Positions 1 to 7,147 are shown, counted from the first letter of the stretch. The stretch is 7,315 bases of DNA from Planctomycetota bacterium (GCA_024278415.1 JAJRTI010000638.1:1-7315), one strand, 5' to 3'. Notes: generated by a model from the sequence alone, not told the origin. Translations and numbers: made by a program.

Positions 1-1306
1 TCCAGATGACCAACGACGGCCGGCTCCGGTATTGCCGCACGATGCCTTGGATGTAGTCGATGTACGCGGGCAGCCAAAGCTCCTTCTTGTCCGGCGGATA
101 GGAGACCACCGCGGGCGGCGAGAATTCGGGAACGACCATGATGCCCACCTCGTCGGCCCAGTCCATCACGTATCGGTTGATGAAGCCCACGTGCATGCGC
201 ACGGTGTTGTAGGGCCGCCGCGCGGTGCGCCGGAACCCGCCGGTGCGCGGGTCGCCAATCGCCACCGTCGCGTAGTCGATCCCCGCCGGCCTCAGTATCG
301 AGCCACGCAGCAACGTGATGCGCCGGCCGTTCAGATAGAACCGTTTGCCGCGAATCTCGAACTCGCGGAATCCGAAGCGCACCCGCTGCTCATCGACTTG
401 CGTCCCGTCCTCCCAGAGTTGCGCGTGCGCGAAGTAGAGGGCAGGCGTATCCGGCGACCACAGGACTGGCGCGACCCAGTTGTCCCGGACGCGCACGGTC
501 TTCGTCGCGCCGGCGGGCAGCGTCATGGCCGGGGCTTCCATAAGCCGTTCGGGCGCGCCGTCTTTGTCCACGATCAAGACTTTCGGCGCGACCTTGGCCG
601 GCTCCGGACGCGAGTTCGTCACGGTGATGTCGAACTCGATGCGCCGGTCCTTCACGAACGTCTTCACGTACACGTCGTCGACGTGAACCCGTGGCATCAA
701 CGTGAGTGTGACGTGCCCCCAGAGGCCAGCGTATCCGCCGCGCGTGGGAGCGAGCAGCAGCTTGTTTTGCGCGTCCACCAGACCCGTGCGGTTGGCCAGG
801 CCGACCACGAGTTCGTTCTTCCCATCGCGCAGCGCGTCCGTGACGTCGTATTCCAGCGGGATCATGCCCTGTAGCGAACGGCCGATGGGCTTGCCGTTGA
901 GCCACACCGCGCTCTTGAAGCCCATGCCCTCGAAACGCAGCACCGCGCGCTTGCCCGTTGCGCGGCCCGGAGGAAGTGTAAATGCTCGGCGGTACCACGC
1001 GGACGCCTTGTCCGCGAGGGGCTGGCCCTGCTTGTCGAGCAGCTTCCTGACGTCCGACTCATACACGCTGAAGGCCTTCAGGAACGGCCCGCCGCGGCTG
1101 GGAATCTCGATGGGCCGCCAGCCGTCATTGCCCGGCGGGAACTGGAAGTCCTGGCCTTGGTTTGCGCGTGTCTGCCACGTGCCATCGAGCCGAACCACCG
1201 CGCGCCGCCCCGATGGCGTCGGCACGACCGGCCCGCCCGCAGCCCATGTCGTATGGGCCGCCGCGGCCGCGGCAACCAGCACAAACGAGGACACGTTTCT
1301 CCACAT
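1..1306 (-). CDS. Secreted glycoside hydrolase family 2 enzyme (beta-galactosidase/beta-glucuronidase superfamily), N-terminal part only
   Basis: Reading the minus strand from the ATG at 1306-1304 gives 435 codons without a stop, running off the left edge. Residues 1-23 look like a signal peptide (Arg3, then an Ala/Val-rich core ending near TTWAA), so the enzyme is probably exported. Residues about 40-205 match the GH2 sugar-binding jelly-roll domain (WYRRAFTLP, and VWLNGKPIG with W135-G138). An Ig-like domain ending in RVRFGFREFEIRG follows. The TIM barrel opens with FYLNGRRITLLRG (N326) and continues with NTVRMHVGF (N367, R370, H372) and DWADEVGIMVVPEFS, the GH2 core signature. The last residues, RSRPSLVIW, normally directly precede the SxGNE acid/base motif, so both catalytic glutamates lie outside the window. 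The start is supported by AAAGGAGAG eight or nine bases upstream. It is transcribed divergently from the beta-helix gene. The family is clear; the substrate (beta-galactoside, glucuronide, mannoside or other) cannot be told from this fragment. Confidence 0.93.
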   Translation of the reverse strand, partial: MWRNVSSFVLVAAAAAAHTTWAAGGPVVPTPSGRRAVVRLDGTWQTRANQGQDFQFPPGNDGWRPIEIPSRGGPFLKAFSVYESDVRKLLDKQGQPLADKASAWYRRAFTLPPGRATGKRAVLRFEGMGFKSAVWLNGKPIGRSLQGMIPLEYDVTDALRDGKNELVVGLANRTGLVDAQNKLLLAPTRGGYAGLWGHVTLTLMPRVHVDDVYVKTFVKDRRIEFDITVTNSRPEPAKVAPKVLIVDKDGAPERLMEAPAMTLPAGATKTVRVRDNWVAPVLWSPDTPALYFAHAQLWEDGTQVDEQRVRFGFREFEIRGKRFYLNGRRITLLRGSILRPAGIDYATVAIGDPRTGGFRRTARRPYNTVRMHVGFINRYVMDWADEVGIMVVPEFSPPAVVSYPPDKKELWLPAYIDYIQGIVRQYRSRPSLVIW

Positions 1307-1312
1307 GATGGA

Positions 1313-1321
1313 CTCTCCTTT
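1313..1321 (-). promoter_or_regulatory. Ribosome binding site of the GH2 gene
   Basis: The minus strand reads AAAGGAGAG followed by TCCATC and the ATG at 1306. It is a strong Shine-Dalgarno match at normal spacing and decides the start codon. The wording closely resembles the leader of the divergent beta-helix gene. Confidence 0.8.
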
Positions 1322-1443
1322 AGTGCCAACCGTGATGCGGGCTGGGCCGCGCCGGCGTTCGTCACACGGGCTACTCAGGCGACATCTGCGTGGTTTCCTT
1401 CGGCCCGCCGCTGTGGGCATCTTCCCCGAAAGCGGGGCCCATC

Positions 1444-1471
1444 ACCATAGCTCATGTCGAGGGAATGTCCA
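1444..1471 (-). promoter_or_regulatory. Candidate sigma70-type promoter for the GH2 gene
   Basis: On the minus strand TGGACA (5 of 6 to the -35 consensus) is followed after 16 bases by TATGGT (4 of 6 to the -10 consensus). This would give a leader of about 130 bases. The call rests on consensus matching alone in a GC-rich background and is weak. Confidence 0.3.
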
Positions 1472-1537
1472 GTTTCGATTGGGATTCTGCGCTGCAAGGC
1501 GGATCGCCTCCGGCGCGCCGCACCCCGCCATTCTCCC

Positions 1538-1565
1538 TTGAAGTCCCACACCGCCGTGCTATCAT
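1538..1565 (+). promoter_or_regulatory. Candidate sigma70-type promoter for the beta-helix/apiosidase-like unit
   Basis: TTGAAG (4 of 6 to -35) is separated by 16 bases from TATCAT (5 of 6 to -10). It is one of the few AT-leaning patches in the intergenic region. Transcription would begin near 1572 and leave an untranslated leader of roughly 190 bases containing the 1575-1606 hairpin. Predicted by eye only. Confidence 0.4.
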
Positions 1566-1574
1566 CGCAGGTCC

Positions 1575-1606
1575 GCGGCGCAGCGCAACTTGAACCCCTG
1601 CGCCGC
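1575..1606 (+). promoter_or_regulatory. 9-bp perfect hairpin in the leader of the beta-helix gene
   Basis: GCGGCGCAG (1575-1583) is the exact reverse complement of CTGCGCCGC (1598-1606), with a 14-base loop. It would sit at the extreme 5' end of the transcript if the promoter at 1538-1565 is used. There is no T-run after it, so it is not a standard intrinsic terminator. mRNA stability or protein binding are possible roles, without direct support. Confidence 0.4.
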
Positions 1607-1743
1607 CTGGCTTCTGTCTTGCGCGGCGCCGCGAATGAAGCAAGCTCACCGGGGCCGAGGCGACAAGGGCCGTTCTGGCCGGCCTGCCAAACTTCCGCTC
1701 CTGCAGGCCGCGGACTTCCACTTCACGCCACGATACCGAAATG

Positions 1744-1750
1744 AAGGGAG
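1744..1750 (+). promoter_or_regulatory. Ribosome binding site of the beta-helix/LamG gene
   Basis: AAGGGAG lies nine bases before the ATG at 1760 and picks this start over other codons nearby. The leader GAAGGGAGAATCCACCA resembles the AAAGGAGAGTCCATC leader of the divergent GH2 gene. Confidence 0.75.
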
Positions 1751-1759
1751 AATCCACCA

Positions 1760-4700
1760 ATGGCGTCCAAGATAGATACACTCGAGGCCGCGGCGTTCCT
1801 GGCGATCAGTCTTTGGGTTGGCGCGGGCCGGCCATCGGCAAGCGCGGCCGCGCCGGACATCCAATGGGCGCCCAAGCCGTTTGTGTTCGAGCGCGGCGAA
1901 AGCGTGCGCTACATCGACTTCGAGAACGGCGACGACGCGAACCCCGGCACGAAGGCGCGGCCGTGGAAGCATCACCCGTGGGACAAGAACGCCACGGGCC
2001 ACGCGGCCGCGTGCCGGGGCGTGCACACGTACTGCTTCAAGCAAGGCGTCGCGTATCGCGGCGCGCTCGTCGCAAAGGAGTCCGGCAAGCCAGGCAACCC
2101 GATCCGATTGACAGTGGATCCGTCGTGGGGCGCAGGCCGGGCCGCGATCTACGGCTCCGTCCGCATCGCCAGCGGCTGGAAGCGATGCACTGCCGCGGCG
2201 GCCCCCGGAATCCCCGCCGCGGGCCGAAGCAAGACCTGGTACATCGACCTGGCCGGCCGCGTCGCGCCCCGGCTGCTCTGTGAAGTGCGCGGGGGCAAAG
2301 CCACGCGCCTCACGCCCGCGCGCACGCCCAATTGGCGCATCACCAATCCCGACGACCCGCGTAGCGAGTGGCCGGAGCTGACGGCCCGCATCCTCGAAGT
2401 CAAGATCACGCTCGACAACGTGAAGGGCTTCCGCAAGGGCGACCGCGTCACCGGCACGGGCAAGTGGGCGGACTTCGACGAGAACCGCGACAACATCGCC
2501 GCGGGCCGCAACGTGGTGGCCGAAGTCGGCAAGGACTTTATTCGCATCGAGTCTCGCGCGTGGAAGAAGGGCGAGATCAAACGCGGCGCCAAGATCACCA
2601 ACGGCCGCGTGACGGCGAGAGTGAAGGGCGTCTCGAGTACGTGGACGAACTACGCGTGGTTTGTGGACACGAAGCACCTACTCGCCCGCGAGCGGGACGC
2701 GTACGTGGGCGCGACGCTCTGGGCCGAGGGCACGAACATGCCGCTGCCTGCCCCGCGCCAGGTGCTGGCGTACGACCCGAAGCAGCACGCAGTGCGCGCC
2801 TGGCTCGGCAACATCGACAGCGGCCCCAATAAGTACTGCCGCTACTACCTCGAGGGCCTGCCGCAGTTCCTCGACGAGCCCGGCGAGTGGTGCTACGTGC
2901 AGAAGGGCAAACGCGGCGGCCGGCTCTACCTGCGGCTGCCCGGCGACCGCGATCCGAACCAGACGGTGGGCGAGGCCGCGCGCGAGCCGATCCTCATCGA
3001 CATCCGCAACAAGAGCGACATCGACATCTCGGGGTTCGACCTGATGTTCGCGAATCCCGTTGACCCGAAGTGGCCGTCCCGCCCGCCGCTGGGCCGGCCG
3101 TACGCGGCGACGATCCACCTGCTGGGCGCGTGCTCGCACATCCGCGTCCACCACTGCCGCATCGGGCACGTGGGCTACGGCGTCACCGCCATGCCAGAGA
3201 AGAACGGCGACGTGCTCGACTATCTTGAGGTGGCGGACAACGACATTCACGATGTAGACGGCAGCGGCATCTTCTTCAACCTGAAGCACCATTGGTTGCT
3301 CATGAAGAAAGCCGTCGTGCGCCTCGTACACGTCAAGATCCTGCGCAACCGGCTCCGCAACATGGGCAGCCGCGTGATCGAGCCCAAGGCCAGGGGCCGC
3401 GACACGATCAACATCCAGCAGGGCGAGAGGGTCGAGGTCGCGGGCAACGTCGTGGACCGCTCGTGGGGCGTGGGCATCCTCGTGTTCGGCGGCCAGGACT
3501 GGCTGAAGGGCTTCATCGCGCATCCGCTCATGCGAACCCTCATCCACCACAACAAGGTCACGAACTCGCTGCTGAGCTTGCAGGACTTCGGCGGCATCGC
3601 GGCGTGGGAGATCGGGCCGAGTTACGTGTACGACAACATCTCGGGCAACGCGGTCGGGTACAAGCACGTGCACTGGCGCCGCGCAATGACGGGCGAATGG
3701 AAGCTCGGCCCCACCCGCCGCAAGGACTGGCATCGCCGAAGCTGCTACGGCGTCGGCATCTACCTCGACGGCCAATACAAGGGCTACGTGTTCAACAACA
3801 TCATCTGGGGCAAGAACAACAACGTCAACGACCCCATCTACAACTCGTGCGCGTTCAACGAGGCGGCGGGATTCATGAACGTGGTGTTCAACAACACGCT
3901 CTACAACTGCGGCGTGGGGCTGCACAAAGGCATGTTCCAGCACAACCGCTGCTACTACCTCGGCAACCTCATGCTCGACATCGGCAACTACTTCATTCGC
4001 CAAGAGACGACCCGCGCGGATTACCCGACGCTCGCGTACGCGCGGAACGTGTTTCAGGGCCGCCCGTTCCGATTCGGCAAGATCGGCCGCTCCGACGCGC
4101 CGGAGAACATGTTCGCCACCTTGTCGGACTGGCGCAAGGGCATCGAGAAGCGCGGCGCGATGGTCGCCCAGACCGGCGTGCGCGTGCAGTCGCCACAGGT
4201 GCGCGATGCCGCGGCCCATGATTTTCGCCCGCGGGCGAACTCCGCGGCCATCGACCAAGGGGCCAAAGTGTTCGTCCCCTGGTCGCTGTATGCCGTCGTC
4301 GGCGAATGGGGCTTTTACCTCAACCGCACGAACCCCAGCCTCATCGTGGGCGAGAACCTGAACGCCAACGACGAGTGGGTCACCCGGTCCATGTTCCACG
4401 ACATCCCGCGCAACAATTTGAACGGCCGCGGCGTCGACGCGTCGAACTATAAGTTCGGCCTGCTCGAAAACTGGGTCAAAGGCGCGCTCGAACTCAACGG
4501 CGTAGACGAATACTGCGACATCCCCAATTCTGAACTGAAGAAAAGCTACACGTGGCAAGACGCGCGGTACCATACCCAGGGAACCTACCCGGGGCGCAAA
4601 CGCGTAACCCTTGACATGGACGCCAACAACTTCCTCATCGAGGTCGTACTCAAGACGCGGCCCAGCCTCGCCGCGGGCGGCATCGTGTCGAAGTGCGCGG

Positions 4701-5173
4701 GGAAAGGATACGTGCTGGAGATGGTGCAAGACGGCGGGGTGAAGATGAGCCTGCACTTCGGCGGCCGAAGCGTCTCGCGCACGAGCGCGGCGCGCATCAA
4801 CGACGGCAAGTGGCATCACGTCGTCGCCGAAGTGGATCGGCGCAAGCCCCAGGGCATCAACATCTACATGGACGGCAAGCTCTCCAACGCGGCGTGGTCG
4901 GGCCGCATGGATAGCACGACGCCGCTTTCGAACAGCGCCGACTTCGTCGTCGGCAAGACACAGCGCGGCGCGCCAGGGCCAACGGAACGATACTTCGCCG
5001 GCCAGCTCGACTTCCTCCGCGTCTCCCGCGGCACGCTAGCGGCCGCGGAGACGACGATCGGCGAGCTTTACAACTGGGAATTCAACGGCCCGTTCCTGCG
5101 GGACTTCTCCGGCCGGCCCGCTGTGGGCCAATGCCGCGACGCCGGCGCGGTCGAGTATCGAGAAACGAACTAG
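1760..5173 (+). CDS. Secreted right-handed parallel beta-helix protein with a LamG domain
   Basis: A 1137-residue protein, probably exported: residues 1-29 carry a hydrophobic stretch (AAAFLAISLWVGAG) and an ASA cleavage-type end, although the n-region is unusually acidic (D6, E9). Residues 51-65 (RYIDFENGDDANPGT, from R50) are the entry motif seen in many pectate-lyase-like beta-helix proteins, and ARTPNW (187-192) is a second one. About residues 215-305 look like an inserted beta-rich module. Residues about 400-840 form the beta-helix, with coils rich in Asn/Gly/His such as VRILRN-type turns, VEVAGNVVDRSWGVGILVFG and GYVFNNIIWG. DFRPRANSAAIDQG (821-834) starts the usual helix end. A LamG/concanavalin-like domain fills about 908-1112 (IEVVLK; DGKWHHVVAEV at 1015-1025; INIYMDGK at 1033-1040). 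The end, RDAGAVEY (1126-1133), completes the helix-end motif. Such folds include polysaccharide lyases and glycosidases; catalytic residues were not identified, so the activity is unknown. It is probably co-transcribed with the next gene. Confidence 0.92.
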   Translation: MASKIDTLEAAAFLAISLWVGAGRPSASAAAPDIQWAPKPFVFERGESVRYIDFENGDDANPGTKARPWKHHPWDKNATGHAAACRGVHTYCFKQGVAYRGALVAKESGKPGNPIRLTVDPSWGAGRAAIYGSVRIASGWKRCTAAAAPGIPAAGRSKTWYIDLAGRVAPRLLCEVRGGKATRLTPARTPNWRITNPDDPRSEWPELTARILEVKITLDNVKGFRKGDRVTGTGKWADFDENRDNIAAGRNVVAEVGKDFIRIESRAWKKGEIKRGAKITNGRVTARVKGVSSTWTNYAWFVDTKHLLARERDAYVGATLWAEGTNMPLPAPRQVLAYDPKQHAVRAWLGNIDSGPNKYCRYYLEGLPQFLDEPGEWCYVQKGKRGGRLYLRLPGDRDPNQTVGEAAREPILIDIRNKSDIDISGFDLMFANPVDPKWPSRPPLGRPYAATIHLLGACSHIRVHHCRIGHVGYGVTAMPEKNGDVLDYLEVADNDIHDVDGSGIFFNLKHHWLLMKKAVVRLVHVKILRNRLRNMGSRVIEPKARGRDTINIQQGERVEVAGNVVDRSWGVGILVFGGQDWLKGFIAHPLMRTLIHHNKVTNSLLSLQDFGGIAAWEIGPSYVYDNISGNAVGYKHVHWRRAMTGEWKLGPTRRKDWHRRSCYGVGIYLDGQYKGYVFNNIIWGKNNNVNDPIYNSCAFNEAAGFMNVVFNNTLYNCGVGLHKGMFQHNRCYYLGNLMLDIGNYFIRQETTRADYPTLAYARNVFQGRPFRFGKIGRSDAPENMFATLSDWRKGIEKRGAMVAQTGVRVQSPQVRDAAAHDFRPRANSAAIDQGAKVFVPWSLYAVVGEWGFYLNRTNPSLIVGENLNANDEWVTRSMFHDIPRNNLNGRGVDASNYKFGLLENWVKGALELNGVDEYCDIPNSELKKSYTWQDARYHTQGTYPGRKRVTLDMDANNFLIEVVLKTRPSLAAGGIVSKCAGKGYVLEMVQDGGVKMSLHFGGRSVSRTSAARINDGKWHHVVAEVDRRKPQGINIYMDGKLSNAAWSGRMDSTTPLSNSADFVVGKTQRGAPGPTERYFAGQLDFLRVSRGTLAAAETTIGELYNWEFNGPFLRDFSGRPAVGQCRDAGAVEYRETN

Positions 5174-5259
5174 TGTCCTGTCCCACAAGTACCTTTGTAC
5201 AATCGCCCGGTTACAGGGCGGGCAACATCTTGCTTTATTGTTCGCGGCGCCCGACAGGC
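5174..5259 (+). other. Spacer between the beta-helix and apiosidase-like genes, with a small hairpin
   Basis: The 86-base gap contains an 8-base palindrome TTGTACAA (5195-5202) and an inverted repeat CGCCC-ggttaca-GGGCG (5204-5220). No T-run follows the hairpin, so it is a poor terminator and read-through into the next gene is likely. GTTACA (5210-5215) and TTTATT (5234-5239), 18 bases apart, could be a very weak extra promoter. Confidence 0.4.
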
Positions 5260-6954
5260 ATGAACGACGAACGGATATTCGAGGCGGACGGAGCGATTCC
5301 TTGGCTCAATGAACAGCCACACGCCTCTATCGTTGCATGGGAGCCTGTGGCGATCCGGCTTCGCACCCGCCATCCTTTGGCGTGGTGGGAGTCTCCCGCT
5401 CGCGTCTTGTTTCACCATGTTGAATCGGACGCACAGGTCGCGATCGACAGTTTCTATAACGGAGAGGGAACCTGCCTGGCCCGCTTTGCCGCGCCGCGGC
5501 CGGGCCGATGGCGATACACGACGCAGTCCGACGACCCGGATTTGCACGGCCTGTCCGGCGAACTCGACGTGCGGCCGGCGTCGGCGAGCGAACTCGAAAC
5601 GAACCCGAACCTTCGCGGCCAAGTGCGCATCGCGGCCGACGGCGGGCGTTTCGAATACGCGGACGGCTCGCCGGTGTTCCTCCTCGCCGACACGATCTGG
5701 GCCGTGAACACTGCGCGCTGCGGTCTGGGCGAAAGCCGCGAGGGGCCATTCTACGAATACCTGAGCGACCGCAAACGCAAGGGATTCAACACGGTCCTCA
5801 TGGCCTACATGAGAGGCTTTGGCGACACCTCCACGGAACCGGCGGGACAACGCAACGAAGGCGGGTGCCCCTTTGTGGACGGAAATCCGGCGAATCTCAA
5901 TTTCGCGTACTTCGACATGCTGGACCGGCGCATGCACGCGCTTTGGGCGAGCGGCTTTATCGTCGCCGCGCATCCCACGTGGTTCGGAAAGCGCGATTGC
6001 TTTTTCTCGCTGGAGCAGGCGAAGCGAATCAGCGCCTACCTCGCGGTCCGCTATGGCGCACACAATGGCGTGTGGAGCCTGTCGGGCGAATATCAATACG
6101 CCATGCGGGACTGCGGCTGGACGGACGAACAGATTTCCGAATTGGGCGAGACGGTGCAGCGGCACAATCCTTACCGGCGGCCGGTGTCGATCCATCCGAG
6201 CAGCCGCACCGACTGGCCGGCCCCGCACAACGCGCAATCTTCGCGGGCCTTCGCCGAGTGCGCGTGGCTCGACCACCACTGGCTACAAACGGGCCAAAAG
6301 TCCGCCGCGTTGTTTCGTGTGCCCCAACGGGTGCGGGAGAATTACGAGCTTTCGCCTCCCAAGCCGGTCTTCCTGGCCGAAGGGTATTACGAGCGCGCGG
6401 CGGATTCCGAACATGCCTACCACGCGCGGTGGCAGGCGTGGGCCGCTTGGCTCAGTGGCGCGGCGGGCTATGGATACGGCGCATTCGGGGTGTGGCAATT
6501 CTACGATCCCGACGACGCAAACGGTGAATGCGGAAACAACCCTATAGAAACGATCCCTTGGCGCGAAGCGCTTCGGCTGGAAGGCTCCGAGCACGTGGGA
6601 GCGCTGGGAAAGCTCTTGTCGGCTTTGCCGTGGTGGGAGTTCGAACCCCTGCGCGGGGCGCTCCTCGTCGACGGCCGTCCCGCTCCCGCGCCCGCGAGAG
6701 AGGACATCTCGCCGCCCTGTTGCGCCGCGTCGCGCGACGGATTGCGCGTCGTTTACATTCCCCGCGGCAACGGCCGCCGCGTCATTCGTTTCGCCGAATG
6801 GAAATCCCGCGCGTACGAAGGCTATTGGTGCGACCCGCGGACGGGATGTAGGATGGCGCTGGCTGATTCCTCGCGCCTTGTTCAAGATGGAGCCATCCCC
6901 GACCGACCGATGCCAGACGAAGATTGGGCGCTCGTATTGACTCCGGGTCGGTGA
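5260..6954 (+). CDS. Apiosidase-like glycoside hydrolase (DUF5060 + DUF4038, GH140-related) with collagen-binding-type C-terminal domain
   Basis: A 564-residue protein. Residues about 20-105 match DUF5060, a beta-sandwich preceding many glycosidase barrels (SFYNGEGTCLARFAAPRPG, then RWRYTTQS with W84). Residues about 115-450 match DUF4038, the (beta/alpha)8 barrel of apiosidase-like enzymes: LRGQVRIAADGGRF, LLADTIWAVN (D144, W147), KGFNTVLMAYMRGF (K174 on), GVWSLSGEYQY (E277) and KPVFLAEGYYE (E374). Residues from about 450 (ALPWWEFEP, W458) to the DWALVL end match the putative collagen-binding C-terminal domain often paired with DUF4038. E277 and E374 are the likely acid/base and nucleophile by motif position; relatives usually carry Asp at the first. 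No signal peptide is visible, unlike the two other genes. The frame stays open upstream to ATG 5131, but ATG 5260 was chosen because DUF5060 homology begins just after it; its ribosome binding site is weak. A GTG at 5173, overlapping the upstream stop, is an alternative. The substrate is unproven. Confidence 0.88.
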   Translation: MNDERIFEADGAIPWLNEQPHASIVAWEPVAIRLRTRHPLAWWESPARVLFHHVESDAQVAIDSFYNGEGTCLARFAAPRPGRWRYTTQSDDPDLHGLSGELDVRPASASELETNPNLRGQVRIAADGGRFEYADGSPVFLLADTIWAVNTARCGLGESREGPFYEYLSDRKRKGFNTVLMAYMRGFGDTSTEPAGQRNEGGCPFVDGNPANLNFAYFDMLDRRMHALWASGFIVAAHPTWFGKRDCFFSLEQAKRISAYLAVRYGAHNGVWSLSGEYQYAMRDCGWTDEQISELGETVQRHNPYRRPVSIHPSSRTDWPAPHNAQSSRAFAECAWLDHHWLQTGQKSAALFRVPQRVRENYELSPPKPVFLAEGYYERAADSEHAYHARWQAWAAWLSGAAGYGYGAFGVWQFYDPDDANGECGNNPIETIPWREALRLEGSEHVGALGKLLSALPWWEFEPLRGALLVDGRPAPAPAREDISPPCCAASRDGLRVVYIPRGNGRRVIRFAEWKSRAYEGYWCDPRTGCRMALADSSRLVQDGAIPDRPMPDEDWALVLTPGR

Positions 6955-7001
6955 TTTGGCCCGAATCCTGGCGCCGCGAACGAGGCATGCCCGTGGAGTT
7001 T

Positions 7002-7038
7002 CCTGTGCAAAGATGGCGGCGCGCACAGGTCGTTTTTT
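7002..7038 (+). terminator. Candidate intrinsic terminator of the beta-helix/apiosidase-like unit
   Basis: CCTGTGC (7002-7008) pairs perfectly with GCACAGG (7023-7029) across a 14-base loop, and three bases later a run of six T follows (7033-7038). It lies 47 bases after the stop codon, the right place to end the transcript. The loop is longer than usual, which lowers confidence. Confidence 0.5.
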
Positions 7039-7054
7039 GCGGCGGCGCGGTGAT

Positions 7055-7124
7055 GTGGAGCGCAACGTCTCCTGAACTTTGCGCCTTTCGGCGCCGCGCA
7101 AAACCAGGAGATTCTGCGCTCCAC
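7055..7124. repeat. 70-nt nested imperfect palindrome
   Basis: GTGGAGCGCA (7055-7064) pairs with TGCGCTCCAC (7115-7124), and TCTCCTG (7068-7074) with CAGGAGA (7105-7111), separated only by a 3-base internal mismatch. Inside, TTTGCGC (7078-7084) pairs with GCGCAAA (7096-7102), or alternatively GCGCC (7081-7085) with GGCGC (7090-7094). The result is one long interrupted hairpin with about 24 pairs. It has no T-run. It could be a REP/BIME-like dispersed element, a miniature inverted-repeat element or an RNA structure. Confidence 0.6.
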
Positions 7125-7147
7125 AAGAACCCACCGCAGTTTTGGTT

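Larger units (their letters stand above)
1307..1759. other. Divergent intergenic region between the GH2 and beta-helix genes
   Basis: About 450 bases separate two outward-facing start codons. It holds two ribosome binding sites, one weak candidate promoter per direction, a hairpin CCCCG-aaag-CGGGG (1424-1437) and a 9-bp hairpin (1575-1606). A 12-base GC palindrome lies at 1622-1633. Short open frames cross the region, but none has a convincing ribosome binding site or recognisable protein. A shared operator controlling both genes would be expected here; no known operator was recognised. Confidence 0.6.

Noticed and set aside
32..874. Plus-strand open frame of about 280 codons at the left end
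   Set aside because: The opposite strand encodes a clear GH2 protein over the whole stretch; the plus frame is rich in Arg/His/Val/Pro with no recognisable motif.
1452..1781. Minus-strand open frame of about 109 codons in the divergent intergenic region
   Set aside because: It overlaps the start of the beta-helix gene and crosses the candidate promoter; no ribosome binding site or known motif.
2678..4819. Very long minus-strand open frame opposite the beta-helix gene
   Set aside because: It is an antisense shadow of a GC-rich gene: its composition is dominated by Val/Ala/His/Arg/Asp, no domain is recognisable, and the plus strand encodes a well-formed protein.
5204..5220. Terminator between the beta-helix and apiosidase-like genes
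   Set aside because: The stem is only five pairs and no T-run follows; listed only as a spacer hairpin.
5170..6279. Minus-strand open frame of about 370 codons opposite the apiosidase-like gene
   Set aside because: Arg/Ala/Val-rich, no motif and no ribosome binding site; a shadow of the coding strand.
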